Source of the DNA: Runella slithyformis DSM 19594
GTDB taxonomy: Bacteria; Bacteroidota; Bacteroidia; Cytophagales; Spirosomataceae
DNA length: 64,000 bases
Assembly: GCF_000218895.1 (NCBI RefSeq)
Contig: NC_015703.1
Span: 1,053,501 to 1,117,500, forward strand
Direction of reading: 5' to 3'
The notes below the pieces were generated by a model. It was not told where the DNA came from, made no database searches, and saw only the letters and a program-made list of their open reading frames with translations. A program made the translations under genes and the position numbers. Positions 37,301 to 46,220 of this stretch are shown in pieces; positions within the stretch are counted from its first letter, which is position 1, and each line of letters starts with the position of its first letter.

Positions 37301-37974
37301 GAAAGGTGCTCGCCTTCCAACCGGTACTGCGTCGTTACTTCTTTGCTTCGTTGGTTCAGTTCCTGATACGTATAGGGCTTTGCCTCTTTGAATTGATTGA
37401 CGGTCGTAGCCACCAACAATTCGTTGTTGACCAATTTCAGCTCCTTGCTGCCCACGTAGCGCATTTTGATGCGCGAGGCATCGGCATTGGGTGCCACCAG
37501 AAATTCGTATTTGAGCGTTTGGCGAAAAGCATACATTTTGAAGTCAATGCCCGGATACACGTCGCGGTAAATGACTTCACCAAACGACGCTACGTTGGAA
37601 GCCCAACGTTTAGGGTCATTGCCCAAAAAGTAGTTGTACGTCGTTGGGTTTTGATGTTGTTCTTGTACATCAAAAGACGGGTTTGCGCCTTCAAAAAGCA
37701 CTTCTACGGCGTGGCCGTTCATCACGTCCGTTTTGCGGGCATTGGCGGCTTCCTTTCGGGCATGAACGCTCTTCAGTGCGTCTTCTTCGAAGAAAACGTA
37801 CATCAACGATTTTTCTTTCAGCAGCAAATACCCTCCCGGTATTTCGGCGCAATAGCGCACAGCGTCCTCCCACTGTCCCTGATTACGCACAAATCGGACA
37901 GCTGCCGAATTTTGCGCCATCAGTTCGCCGGTGATTCCCAAAAACAGTAAGGTAATACGTAAAATTTGCTTCAT
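34309..37974 (-). CDS. Large secreted SBBP/PKD-like protein with type IX sorting (CHU_C) domain
   Basis: 1,221 residues. Signal peptide (ends ELMAQ), then an N-terminal domain RFVRNQGQWEDAVRYCAEIPGGYLLL typical before SBBP repeats. SBBP beta-propeller-type repeats span about 230-650 (KLNSTGSMLTASTYVGGNGSDGY and similar). After a Cys-rich stretch and a PKD-like domain come three or four about 90-residue Ig-like repeats with the pattern DTVxCxGQSxxLxASG...TTTYTVTG. The end is ITPNGDGKNDTFVIGIP...VFNRWGKQVY, the gliding-motility-associated C-terminal domain used for type IX export. Probably a cell-surface adhesin. Confidence 0.88.
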   Translation of the reverse strand: MKQILRITLLFLGITGELMAQNSAAVRFVRNQGQWEDAVRYCAEIPGGYLLLKEKSLMYVFFEEDALKSVHARKEAANARKTDVMNGHAVEVLFEGANPSFDVQEQHQNPTTYNYFLGNDPKRWASNVASFGEVIYRDVYPGIDFKMYAFRQTLKYEFLVAPNADASRIKMRYVGSKELKLVNNELLVATTVNQFKEAKPYTYQELNQRSKEVTTQYRLEGEHLSFDFPKGYDRSAPLTIDPELVFSTFSGSYANNFGHAATYDSQGNLYSVGTTHSMGVFPTTAGAFQRQTIGPVDIGLLKFSPDGTRLLYGTYIGGSDCDVPHSMIVNNKDELVMFGTTSSLNFPLTAGAYQTRFGGGIPVAPLGGFEFNNGIDIFVLKLNSTGSMLTASTYVGGNGSDGYSRTPDFALANYGDEFRGEVVVDDKDNVYVATSTNSSNFPVVNAPGNQYGGRQDAVVFKLSSDLKTMLMSTYLGGTAPDAAYGVKWAPSGALYVTGVTRSSNLPVKTGALKPTLSGVEDGFLAKFANDQLVQMTYLGTENEDVGYLVDVDAEENPHVFGITTGKYPTAAGTYSVANAGQFVHALDKNLARTVFSTTIGSTRGRPDIAPTAFLVNECGNIYLAGWGGVVNSRNGYIASSSTVGLPVTEDAFLKTTTGSNFYIAILEKGAKSLLYGTFIGSTVVSEDGDHVDGGTSRFAKNGVIYHATCVCRRANFPSTPNVWSVNRNSSDCNNAAFKFDIDRMKADFDTYEGSTKGVVSGCAPLTLDFVNTSVGGKTYNWDVQGNNISRDPLKATYTFNQPGEYRVTLRIFNPLVCRGQDVVTKIIKVGVSKAKVSGDTTICSNVGVPLLAQGGLKYTWSPAAGLSNPNSANPIARVSATTQFVATITDSNCTVTRSVTVTIKNDKPDFQALKDTVLCVGQSTVLTASGSATRFRWSPALSLSDSVGTRVVAKPTQTTTYTVTGLYADGCLPQKSITVRIEDAKTDFKVVPDTVICRGQSVQLFAQGGATKFRWLASSTLSDTTIRNPRANPTQTTTYTVTGTYPDGCSPKRTVTVRVEQGPQNVRFDITPVYTCGQPTTMQYFNRTSGGTVFEWDLGNGVRSAGATPPVGTYSQNGTYQVTLRAFSANGCETSLTQTVAVLNLDKIPNVITPNGDGKNDTFVIGIPNAQLEVFNRWGKQVYLNANYPDDWGKGVLNGTYFYELKVSPTVQCKGWVQVIE

Positions 37975-38055
37975 ACCGAAAAAACGAAAATGCGGCTTTT
38001 AAATTACGAAGAATGAGGATTTTGGCGTTGAAACCGCCCTATTACTTCCTGATTC

Positions 38056-38859
38056 CTACCCTTTTGATAATTCCTTCGCCCGACGTTCCGCTGCCAGAAT
38101 ACCCGTTTGAAGGGTCTTGGCCAGATTACCGGCTTCAAATTCCCGCAGGGCGGCTTCTGTCGTCCCCCCTTTTGACGCTACAGCTTTGATCAGGTCATCC
38201 AGGCTTTTATCAGCATTGTTGATCAAATGAAACGACCCCAGCATGGTTTGTTTGACCAACTGCGTCGCCAATGACTCTTCAAAACCCATCTGTTTTCCGG
38301 CTTCGACCATGGCTTTGACCAAATAATAAAAATACGCCGGGCCGCTGCCGCTCAGGGCCGTGACGGCATCCAGCATGGATTCATCCTCCAAAAATACCGA
38401 GCGCCCCGTAGCGTTGATGAGGTTATCTACTTTCAGCAACTGCGCAAAATTCAACTCTTTGGCGGCCGAAAAGCCCGTGATGCCCATGCCGAGCATGGCG
38501 GGGGTATTGGGCATGGCCCGAATCACCAACCGGTGGTCGAGTTTTTCCTGAATATTGGCAATCGGAATCCCCGCCATGATCGAAAGGATCACCTGCTGCG
38601 GCTGCAGTACTTCCCGCAACGCCTCCTGCACCGACGCAAAATCCTGCGGTTTGACCGACAGAATCACAATATCATATTCTCCAATGTGCGTACTGATGGT
38701 TTCGATCACCACACCCGTGTTTTCGGTGCGCAGGGTGGCGGCACGGTCAGCGCTTTTTTCGATCAGGAGAAGGTTCTCTTTTTTTACGAGATCATACTGC
38801 AAAAACGACTTGGCAAAAGCCATGCCCATGTTTCCGCAGCCTACAATGGCAATTTTCAT
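38056..38859 (-). CDS. proC: Pyrroline-5-carboxylate reductase
   Basis: 267 residues from ATG 38859 (MKIAIVGCGNMGMAFAKSF). A longer frame to 38913 adds a non-family extension and is rejected. It catalyses the last step of proline synthesis with NAD(P)H. Rossmann motif GCGNMG; ILSVKPQDF; MPNTPAMLGMGITGFS; and the C-terminal dimer region SGSGPAYFYYLVKAMVEAG...GGTTEAALREFE are all canonical. proA lies about 10 kb away on the other strand; the genes are not in one operon. Confidence 0.95.
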   Translation of the reverse strand: MKIAIVGCGNMGMAFAKSFLQYDLVKKENLLLIEKSADRAATLRTENTGVVIETISTHIGEYDIVILSVKPQDFASVQEALREVLQPQQVILSIMAGIPIANIQEKLDHRLVIRAMPNTPAMLGMGITGFSAAKELNFAQLLKVDNLINATGRSVFLEDESMLDAVTALSGSGPAYFYYLVKAMVEAGKQMGFEESLATQLVKQTMLGSFHLINNADKSLDDLIKAVASKGGTTEAALREFEAGNLAKTLQTGILAAERRAKELSKG

Positions 38860-39281
38860 TGGTTCGGGGTAAAAATTGGTGGTTACAACGCAAAATTGGG
38901 GATATTTTGGCAATAAAATGCGATTTTGAGTAAGTTTACAAAAAAGATGCCGAACGTATGGACCGGGAAATCGAAGGGGTTTATTTGAGTAACCGAAAAA
39001 TAATAAACTGAAAAATGTAAAATGTAAAAGTAGCGGTAAGAATACCTTTACGTGTCAGTGTCTCTGTCTCTTTTTTGCCCCGCCGACTGTACAATTCACA
39101 CTGATGGACTTTGTAAGCTTTGAAAATAGCACTGTAACCCTACGTTTTGATTACCCATGCCCCCAACTCATAGTCGAAAATTTCCGGTTCGTCGCAAATA
39201 CGGGATAATTTTAGCAGAGGCAGCCTAAACTTGTGAAATTTGGCCTGATCAACAAACAACAACTGTTTTCCTGACCGTATA
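38860..39281. other. 422-base divergent intergenic region
   Basis: This lies between divergent proC and an S9 peptidase and should hold both promoters. I saw no TAnnTTTG element with correct spacing and no coding frame with family character. Confidence 0.4.
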
Positions 39282-42158
39282 ATGAAAAAGTACCTATTGC
39301 TCCTGCTCCTGGGAGGGCTTTCCCCTGCGCTTACGGCCCAAAAGAAAGCCAAAAAATCTACTCCGCCGCCTCCGCCAACGGTAGTCAAAAAGCCGCTCAC
39401 CCACGATGTCTACGATTTTTGGAAAGACATTCCCGAGCGGGTCATCAGCAATAACGGGCTATGGTTCGGCTACGCACTCAATCCGCAGGAAGGCGACGGC
39501 AAAGTGGTCTTTCACAACCTCACCACGCACCGGGCCGATTCGGTAGCGCGCGGCGAAGGACTTAAACTGAGTGCTGATTCAGAATTTGCCGTTTTTAAAA
39601 TAAAACCCCAACTCGAAGCCACCAAAGCAGCCCGCCGTGCCAAAAAGAAAAAGGACGAACTGCCGAAAGATTCGCTGGGAATCTACGCGCTTTCGACCAA
39701 ACAACTCCTTAAATTCCCCACCGTCCAATCCTTCAAACTGCCCGAAAAAGGCGGCGATTGGGTAGCGTACCTGGGCGAAAGTGCTAAAGTAAAACCCGAT
39801 ACGGCCAAAAAAGCGGCTAGCAAACGCCCAAAACGCGAATCGGAAGACAACGGCTATCGTCTGACGGTCCGACAACTGAAGACCGGAGCCGAAAAGGTGT
39901 TTCCGTTTGTGACCGAATACGAAGTCTCCAAAAACGGCAAACGCCTGGCGTTCGCCTCTACAGGTGCCGATTCTGCCAAAACGGGCGTGTACGTGTATGA
40001 GCCGGCGACCAATCAATTGAGTTTGGTCCATGCGGGCGTGCCCAAGCATAAATTCAAAAAACTGTCTTTTGACGACAACGGCGACCAACTCGCTTTCGTG
40101 GCCGATCTGGACACCAATTCCAAAGTTCAGATTCGCCTTCCCAAGCTGTTTTACTGGAAATCCGGCGACGCCACCGCCACACGTCTGGCCGATGAAACCA
40201 CCCAACCTGCCGCGCAGGGGTGGCTCGTAAGCAGCGAATACACACCCAAATTTTCGAAAGACGGCGCTAAATTGTTCTTTGGCACCAATCCTAAGCCTAT
40301 TCTTCAGGATACACTGCTTCTGAACGAAGAAATCGTCAACGTAGAAGTGTGGCATTGGCAGGATGCCAAGCTCCAAACCCAGCAAAAGGTATCGTTGGAA
40401 AGAGACCGTAAGAAATCGTACCTGGCCATGGTCAACCTGAGCGATAAGAAATCGGTCCAACTCGGCAGCGAACTCATTCCGGAAACAGAGTTTGTCAACG
40501 AAGGGAACAGCGATTTTGTCATCGGTCATTCCGATATGCGCTATTCCCATCAGCATTGGGACTGGAATCCGAAAGAAGATGCGTATCTGATCAGCACTCA
40601 TGACGGTTCAAAGAAATTGCTCAAAGAAAAAATTGAAGGAAACGCGCGCGTATCGCCCGAAGGCAAGTATTTATATTGGTTTTCCAATCCTGATACGGCT
40701 TGGTTTGCGCACGATATTGCCGCCAATAAAACCATTCAACTGACCAACAACAAAGCCGTCAAATTTGCCGACGAAGAAGACGATCATCCGGATTTCCCGA
40801 ACCCTTACGGCATGGCCGGCTGGGCCAAAGGCGATCAGTCGCTGTTGGTGTACGACCGTTTTGATATTTGGCAAATTGACCCTCAGAATCCCTCTAATCC
40901 CAAGAAACTAACCAACGGACGAGGCACCAAACAATCACACCGTTACGTACGGTTAGATCCCGAAGAACGCAGCATTGACCTGTCAAGGCCGCTTTTCCTG
41001 ACCACGGTCAATGAAGCTACCAAACAGTCGGGATTTGCGCAGCTGTCGCCCGCATTGCAGGTCACAAAACTGTACGAAGGAGATTTCAGCGTGGGCAACC
41101 TGGTCCTGAAAGCCAAAAACGCCGACCGTTACCTGTTCACCAAACAAACCTTTAAAGACTATCCCGATTGGCACGTGACCGACGGAAGTTTCAAAAACAT
41201 CACCCGCGTCACCAATGCCAATCCGCAACAGTCAAACTATTTATGGGGCTCGGTTGAAATCGTGAGTTGGCGAGCCGGCGACGGTACGCCGTTGCAGGGA
41301 TTATTGTACAAACCGGAAAACTTCGACTCGACCAAAAAGTACCCGATGATGACGTACTTTTATGAGAAGAACGCCGACAATCTCCATACCCACTACGCAC
41401 CGCGTCCTATTCGTTCGTACATCAATTTCTCGTATTTTGTGAGCAATGGCTACTTGGTCTTTGTGCCCGATATTGTGTACAAAACGGGCTATCCCGGCCA
41501 AAGCGCGTACAATTGTATCGTGCCGGGCGTATTGAGCATGATTGACAAAGGATTTGTGGATAAAGATAAAATCGGTATCTCCGGCCACAGTTGGGGAGGT
41601 TACCAAACGGCCTACCTGGTCACCCAAACCAACCTCTTCAAAGCGGCCGAAGCCGGCGCTCCCGTAGCCAACATGACGAGTGCGTACGGCGGTATTCGCT
41701 GGGACAGCGGCCTTTCGCGGCAGGCGCAGTATGAGCGTACCCAAACCCGTATCGGAGGCACCTTGTGGGAAAAACCCATGCAATACCTCGAAAACTCGCC
41801 GCTTTTTCACGCGCCAAAAATTCAGACGCCCGTATTGATGATGCACAACGACGACGACGGCGCTGTGCCTTGGTATCAGGGCATTGAGTTTTACATGGGA
41901 CTGAAACGTTTGAACAAACCCGTTTGGATGCTGAACTACAACGGCGAAAAACACGGCCTCACCAAACGCCAGAACATGAAAGATTTTGCCGTGCGTATGT
42001 ATCAATATTTTGATCATTACCTCAAAGACGCCCCTGCGCCTTCGTGGATGGCGGAAGGGTTGCCATTGGTTGAAAAAGGAATCAATCAGCACTTGGCTCC
42101 GGCCAAAGTAAGCGGCGGTTCAAAGGCTGGAGGCAGTAAGTTGGGTGGGGGGAAATAG
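39282..42158 (+). CDS. S9-family prolyl oligopeptidase-like peptidase, exported (large form)
   Basis: 958 residues, clearly longer than the S9 enzyme at 19.8 kb. Signal peptide MKKYLLLLLLGGLSPALTAQ, then a Lys/Pro-rich stretch and a long beta-propeller (about 60-660). The catalytic domain has Ser in GISGHSWGGYQ, Asp in MHNDDDGAVPW and His in NGEKHGLTK. The C-terminus is Gly/Ser/Lys-rich (SGGSKAGGSKLGGGK), unusual for the family and possibly a surface linker. Likely periplasmic peptide hydrolysis. Confidence 0.9.
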   Translation: MKKYLLLLLLGGLSPALTAQKKAKKSTPPPPPTVVKKPLTHDVYDFWKDIPERVISNNGLWFGYALNPQEGDGKVVFHNLTTHRADSVARGEGLKLSADSEFAVFKIKPQLEATKAARRAKKKKDELPKDSLGIYALSTKQLLKFPTVQSFKLPEKGGDWVAYLGESAKVKPDTAKKAASKRPKRESEDNGYRLTVRQLKTGAEKVFPFVTEYEVSKNGKRLAFASTGADSAKTGVYVYEPATNQLSLVHAGVPKHKFKKLSFDDNGDQLAFVADLDTNSKVQIRLPKLFYWKSGDATATRLADETTQPAAQGWLVSSEYTPKFSKDGAKLFFGTNPKPILQDTLLLNEEIVNVEVWHWQDAKLQTQQKVSLERDRKKSYLAMVNLSDKKSVQLGSELIPETEFVNEGNSDFVIGHSDMRYSHQHWDWNPKEDAYLISTHDGSKKLLKEKIEGNARVSPEGKYLYWFSNPDTAWFAHDIAANKTIQLTNNKAVKFADEEDDHPDFPNPYGMAGWAKGDQSLLVYDRFDIWQIDPQNPSNPKKLTNGRGTKQSHRYVRLDPEERSIDLSRPLFLTTVNEATKQSGFAQLSPALQVTKLYEGDFSVGNLVLKAKNADRYLFTKQTFKDYPDWHVTDGSFKNITRVTNANPQQSNYLWGSVEIVSWRAGDGTPLQGLLYKPENFDSTKKYPMMTYFYEKNADNLHTHYAPRPIRSYINFSYFVSNGYLVFVPDIVYKTGYPGQSAYNCIVPGVLSMIDKGFVDKDKIGISGHSWGGYQTAYLVTQTNLFKAAEAGAPVANMTSAYGGIRWDSGLSRQAQYERTQTRIGGTLWEKPMQYLENSPLFHAPKIQTPVLMMHNDDDGAVPWYQGIEFYMGLKRLNKPVWMLNYNGEKHGLTKRQNMKDFAVRMYQYFDHYLKDAPAPSWMAEGLPLVEKGINQHLAPAKVSGGSKAGGSKLGGGK

Positions 42159-42249
42159 TTTACAGTGGGCGTTTACAGTAAGTATTACAAAACTTTGTTT
42201 TTTTACTGCCACACGGGCGGCTTCGCTACTGTAAACTGCCTACTGCCAA

Positions 42250-42630
42250 TTAGCTTCTCAGCCTTTCTACTTCCGCTTGCAGAAGCTCTATTTGGGCTTT
42301 TTGGACAGAGATGGTTTCTTGTTGGGAGGCAATGACCCGCTCGTACTGCTGACGTTCTTGCTGTGTTAGACCATTTTGTACCATTATGCCCGTTCCGGCA
42401 TTATGCTGTATAGGGTTGTGCAATACGATTTTGCCATTTTCCTGAAACAATGCCTCCACAGGCAGTTCAAATTCTTTGGCAATTTTGGGAAGTAAATTGG
42501 CATCAAGTGCGGCTTGATTGTTTTCGATACGACTATAAGTAGTGTGCGACACACCAAGCATCTCGGCCATATCGGGCTGTTTGATGCCCTTGGCTTTGCG
42601 CAGTTGGCGGAGAGTATCACCGATTAGCAT
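42250..42630 (-). CDS. XRE-family helix-turn-helix regulator with C-terminal coiled coil
   Basis: 126 residues. The HTH domain (GDTLRQLRKAKGIKQPDMAEMLGVSHTTYSRIENNQ, about 3-60) is canonical. A linker is followed by a coiled coil QQERQQYERVIASQQETISVQKAQIELLQAEVERL that should dimerise it. It is divergent from the peptide locus starting at 43.1 kb and is the nearest candidate regulator, but HTH plus coiled coil proteins are common and the link is inference. Confidence 0.82.
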   Translation of the reverse strand: MLIGDTLRQLRKAKGIKQPDMAEMLGVSHTTYSRIENNQAALDANLLPKIAKEFELPVEALFQENGKIVLHNPIQHNAGTGIMVQNGLTQQERQQYERVIASQQETISVQKAQIELLQAEVERLRS

Positions 42631-43099
42631 TGTTTTTATGCAGTTAGTTTCAAAAATGAAATATATTCCCCAAATATGAAAATTATTCCAATATTTTGAA
42701 AATGATTTTCAGTAAAAAAATAAAATATTTGCCCTTACCGAAAGCGAGCCACTCGCAAGGTGCGAGACTTAAACCCTTCAGTAAATGATAATTATAGAAG
42801 TCAAAAATTTAGGATTACTTTAACAAAAGTTAAATTGGAGCAAATTGCAGGAGATGGGAGTACAGCACCTTGAACACAATAGCAATCAGATCACACATAG
42901 TATGTGTTAGATTTCAATAATAATATACTTACAATAGATCATATATAGAGCCAATTTCTCAGACTCTTACTACAACTAACAATAATAAAGGTAATTAGTA
43001 AGATTTTTGTATTTCATGCGCGCGGGTGTGTATCTGGCAAAATTTAACTAATGATGTTTAATAAAACAAAAAATATTTAAAAAACTATATCTGGCGGCA
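42631..43099. other. AT-rich intergenic region at the left border of the peptide island
   Basis: 469 bases where base composition falls sharply from the flanking genes to strongly AT-rich DNA. No gene is supported. A small palindrome ACACATAGTATGTGT lies near 42893. This is the probable left edge of horizontally acquired DNA and should carry promoters for the XRE gene (minus) and glycosyltransferase (plus). Confidence 0.5.
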
Positions 43100-44437
43100 A
43101 TGAAGGACAATATAATATTCATATCAGCTCCTATAAAAAGTCATATTATACCTTCTTTTTACATAGCCAATCTCTTAAGTATTGAATTTAATATATACTA
43201 CATAGTTACAGATGTATATTTTGTTCCTTTAATAGAAAAAAATAATTATAAAGTAATATTAAGTAGTGGATACAGACCTTTGCTGGGTATGGAAAAAGCA
43301 TTTATTTGTAAAAATAAAAAAAAAGGAACATTTAATCATTTATTATCAATAATAAATCAAGATGTGGATAAGTTCCGAAAGAAAGAATTCAAGGAGATTT
43401 ACAAAAAACTTAATCCAAAAGCAGTATTTATTGATATGTTCTCGTCAACAGATTATGTTTTATTACATGGGTTAGAAAAGAAAAATTTGTTTTTTTTTAA
43501 TCCTATGCCATCAACATATAGAATACATGGGTTTCCTGTTGTTTCAGAACCAGATTTTTTAAATAAATATTATGACGTAAGTCGAAATCCTTTAAAAAGC
43601 ACCAAAATCTCCCTAAAAAATTTGATAAAGAAGCCGAAAAACACTTTATTGTTATTGTTGCAATTTTTGTTTGCAAGAAAAACATTAAAAGACAATGGCC
43701 TGTCTGAAAAAATCATAGCTGATAATAATGAGTATACTGTAGGATTTAAAGGCGTTCCAGAATTTTTACTTATTCCAATTGAATTTGAATTTTCCGAAAA
43801 AATTAAATTACCTTGGCAAAATTATTTGGGTTTATCAATAAACGAAAAACCTATTTATGAAGATTTAGATATTGAGTATTATGAGGATTGGACAGAAATT
43901 GTACAAATCAAAAAACCAATTATCTATTGTAGTTTTGGAACATTCTATTCTGGCCCCGAAGATAAACTTTTTAATTTTATTGAAAAATTAATAGATGTAA
44001 GAAAAGAATTAGATTTGACATTTATTATATCTACTAATAGCCAGAACCTAAAAAACAGAATCAAAAAGAAAGCTATAAATAGTTTTTATGTTTATAATAA
44101 AGTACCACAACTTCAAGTTCTAAAAAAGGCATCAATTTACATTTGTCATGGAGGAATGGGTTCTATTAAAGAAAGTATATTTTATGGTGTTCCATTACTT
44201 GTTTACCCATTAGATCTTAATTATGACCAATCTGGCAATGGTTTAAAAGTTGTTTACCATGAGATTGGATTAAGAGGCGACTTTATCTTTGATAACGCAA
44301 ATGATATTATTGAAAAGATAAAAGAATTACTAAATAACAATAAGTATAGTCAAAAAATTAAAAAACTACAAAAACAAATCAACACAAGTTATAATGACAA
44401 CAAAAATAGAGAGTTGATAAAGTCTTTTTTTAAATAG
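43100..44437 (+). CDS. UGT/MGT-like glycosyltransferase (GT1, GT-B fold)
   Basis: 445 residues. The N-terminus IIFISAPIKSHIIPSFYIANLL resembles the acceptor-side opening of macrolide/UDP-glycosyltransferases (HxxP-type). The C-terminal nucleotide-sugar site is clear: VPQLQVLKKASIYICHGGMGSIKESIFYGVPLLVYPLDLNYDQSGNG, matching the HGG...E..GVP...P...DQ signature. It is very AT-rich, like the following genes. It is first in the peptide locus, so glycosylation of the peptide or of a carrier is possible; such a gene is not a standard part of grasp-with-spasm loci that I know of. Confidence 0.8.
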   Translation: MKDNIIFISAPIKSHIIPSFYIANLLSIEFNIYYIVTDVYFVPLIEKNNYKVILSSGYRPLLGMEKAFICKNKKKGTFNHLLSIINQDVDKFRKKEFKEIYKKLNPKAVFIDMFSSTDYVLLHGLEKKNLFFFNPMPSTYRIHGFPVVSEPDFLNKYYDVSRNPLKSTKISLKNLIKKPKNTLLLLLQFLFARKTLKDNGLSEKIIADNNEYTVGFKGVPEFLLIPIEFEFSEKIKLPWQNYLGLSINEKPIYEDLDIEYYEDWTEIVQIKKPIIYCSFGTFYSGPEDKLFNFIEKLIDVRKELDLTFIISTNSQNLKNRIKKKAINSFYVYNKVPQLQVLKKASIYICHGGMGSIKESIFYGVPLLVYPLDLNYDQSGNGLKVVYHEIGLRGDFIFDNANDIIEKIKELLNNNKYSQKIKKLQKQINTSYNDNKNRELIKSFFK

Positions 44438-44487
44438 AAAAATATTGTATAAAAAAACAAAGAAAAACTTTCATTAAATGTACAAAT

Positions 44488-44949
44488 ATGAACTTTAGTG
44501 ATTCAGAAAAAAATGCATATTTTGCAATTAAAAATACTTTAAAATTTTCTAAAGTAAAAGTTGACGATAATACCTTAAAAAAAATTCTTATAAATCACCC
44601 AGAATTCCCTACTTTAGCTTGTTTTAAGGATGTTTTTAATGCGTTTAATGTAGACATTTTACCAACAAAAATAAACATCAATACAATAAGTAAATTAGGC
44701 TTACCTTTAATAGCTCATATCGAAGATTTTGATGGAGGTTTTTTTATAGTTATAACAAAAATCAACAATGGAATTGTAACTTATTATATAAATAAAGAAT
44801 GCATTAGAGAGTCGTTTTATGATTTCTTAAAAAAATGGCACGGAATTGTTTGTATAATTTTCACAAATGAGGAATTGAGGAATAATAATTTTTTTATAAA
44901 AATTATTATTCAAACTGTAGTTAAACTAAAAAATAATTTATTTTTTTAA
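44488..44949 (+). CDS. C39-peptidase-like domain protein lacking the catalytic Cys
   Basis: 153 residues. The centre ILINHPEFPTLACFKDVFNAFNVDILPTKI and LGLPLIAHIEDFDGGFFIVITK matches the C39-like domain often found in front of vitamin K epoxide reductase/thioredoxin modules in Bacteroidota. The N-terminal stretch where C39 peptidases have DCGPTCL contains no Cys, so it should not cleave peptides. The VKOR part is absent; the protein ends in a short hydrophobic/basic tail. It may bind leader peptides, as pseudo-C39 domains can, but this is inference. Confidence 0.6.
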   Translation: MNFSDSEKNAYFAIKNTLKFSKVKVDDNTLKKILINHPEFPTLACFKDVFNAFNVDILPTKININTISKLGLPLIAHIEDFDGGFFIVITKINNGIVTYYINKECIRESFYDFLKKWHGIVCIIFTNEELRNNNFFIKIIIQTVVKLKNNLFF

Positions 44950-44964
44950 AATCACTTTATTGAC

Positions 44965-45921
44965 ATGAAAATATGCATTATATTTCTTCTTCTTATTAGT
45001 ATTGGGAAAGTTTCTTTTTGCCAAAGTTTAAGAGAAGATTATGAATCAAAAAGTAAGGCAGCAGATTCACTTTATAATTTAAAGCAGTACAAAAATGCTG
45101 CTATAAAATATTCAATTATTTTTCAAGAAAATGGTGGCTTAGGATATGTAGATGATAGATATAAAGCTGCGTGTTCTTGGGCTTTAATAAATGAACCAGA
45201 TAGTTCCTTTTATCAACTTTTTAGAATAGCTAATAAAGGCAACTATGATGAATATGAAAAAATAATTAATGAACCAAATTTTGAAAACTTACATAAGGAT
45301 GAACAGTGGAGCAAATTATTGGATATTATTTATAAAAATAAAGAAAATAAAGAAAAAAATTACAATAGAAACTTAATATCTGTTTTAGACACTATATTTG
45401 AAGAAGATCAAAAATATAGACTACAGATAAAGAGTATTAAAGAAAAATATGGAGCAGATTCTGATGAAATTAATGAAATTTTTAGAATTATAGCACTAAA
45501 AGACTCTATCAATCTTCTGAAGGTGCAAAATATTTTAGATAAATACGGTTGGCTTGGTCCAGATGTAATAAAAGAAAAAGGTAGTACAACTTTATTTTTA
45601 GTAATTCAACATGCTGACTTATCAACTCAAATAAAGTATTTACCTATTTTAAAGGAAGCTGTTAGGTTAGGAAAGGCAGAAAATAGTGCATTAGCATTAT
45701 TAGAAGATAGAGTGGCTTTGCAACAAGGTAAGTGCCAAATATATGGCACTCAAATAGATTACGATACCCAAACTCGTACTTATTATATTCCTTCATTATG
45801 TGACCCTATTTCTGTTAATAAAAGACGAGAAGAAGTAGGGTTAAATCCTATTGAAGAATATGTGAAAAATTGGAATATCAATTGGGATAGCAAAAATTAT
45901 TCTAAATCTTCTAAAAAATAA
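44965..45921 (+). CDS. DUF6624-like exported protein
   Basis: 318 residues. The signal peptide MKICIIFLLLISIGKVSFCQ is followed by a TPR-like helical segment (KAADSLYNLKQYKNAAIKYSIIF). A C-terminal domain with LFLVIQHADLSTQIKYLPILKEAVRLGKA and LEDRVALQQGKCQIYGTQI...LCDPISVNKRREEVGLNPIEEY is the DUF6624 pattern as I remember it. Function unknown. It lies 15 bases after the C39-like gene and directly before the precursor peptides, so it belongs to the transcription unit by position and AT-rich composition. Confidence 0.65.
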   Translation: MKICIIFLLLISIGKVSFCQSLREDYESKSKAADSLYNLKQYKNAAIKYSIIFQENGGLGYVDDRYKAACSWALINEPDSSFYQLFRIANKGNYDEYEKIINEPNFENLHKDEQWSKLLDIIYKNKENKEKNYNRNLISVLDTIFEEDQKYRLQIKSIKEKYGADSDEINEIFRIIALKDSINLLKVQNILDKYGWLGPDVIKEKGSTTLFLVIQHADLSTQIKYLPILKEAVRLGKAENSALALLEDRVALQQGKCQIYGTQIDYDTQTRTYYIPSLCDPISVNKRREEVGLNPIEEYVKNWNINWDSKNYSKSSKK

Positions 45922-45979
45922 TAAGTAAACTTAAATTCATAAATGACGTATTATTTTAAACTTAAACCAATTTTTAGCA

Positions 45980-46174
45980 ATGAAAAAAGAAGAATTCGAG
46001 TCATTAGACTGTAAATTATTTGAGCCACTGAATCACTCTGTTCTCAAACAAATTCGTGGGGGAGATTTAACCACAAGTTCCATCTTAACTTACAACATTA
46101 ATTGCCAATGTTCTACAACTGATACTACTAGTAGAGAAGATTCTACTAAAAAGAAGAAAATACCTATTGCGTAG
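45980..46174 (+). CDS. Graspetide-type precursor peptide 1 (GG leader)
   Basis: 64 residues. The leader (1-28) is FESLDCKLFEPLNHSVL then KQIRGG, ending in the double Gly cut by C39 exporters. The core (36 residues) holds TYNINCQC, TTDTTSREDS and a basic tail KKKKIPIA. Thr/Ser plus Asp/Glu in the middle are the residues an ATP-grasp enzyme would join by ester bonds, or amide bonds if Lys is used. It is a close paralogue of the next gene: the leader is strongly conserved and the core varies. This matches the precursor family of grasp-with-spasm loci (GG targeting leader of Bacteroidota). Confidence 0.85.
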   Translation: MKKEEFESLDCKLFEPLNHSVLKQIRGGDLTTSSILTYNINCQCSTTDTTSREDSTKKKKIPIA

Positions 46175-46220
46175 TATTATATTGCATTGATTTGTATAAC
46201 TTTTTAAACTTTTTATAACG

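Noticed and set aside
36382-37950. Long plus-strand open frames opposite the large secreted protein gene
   Set aside because: They lack family character, and the minus strand carries a convincing 1,221-residue protein with signal peptide, repeats and CHU_C end.
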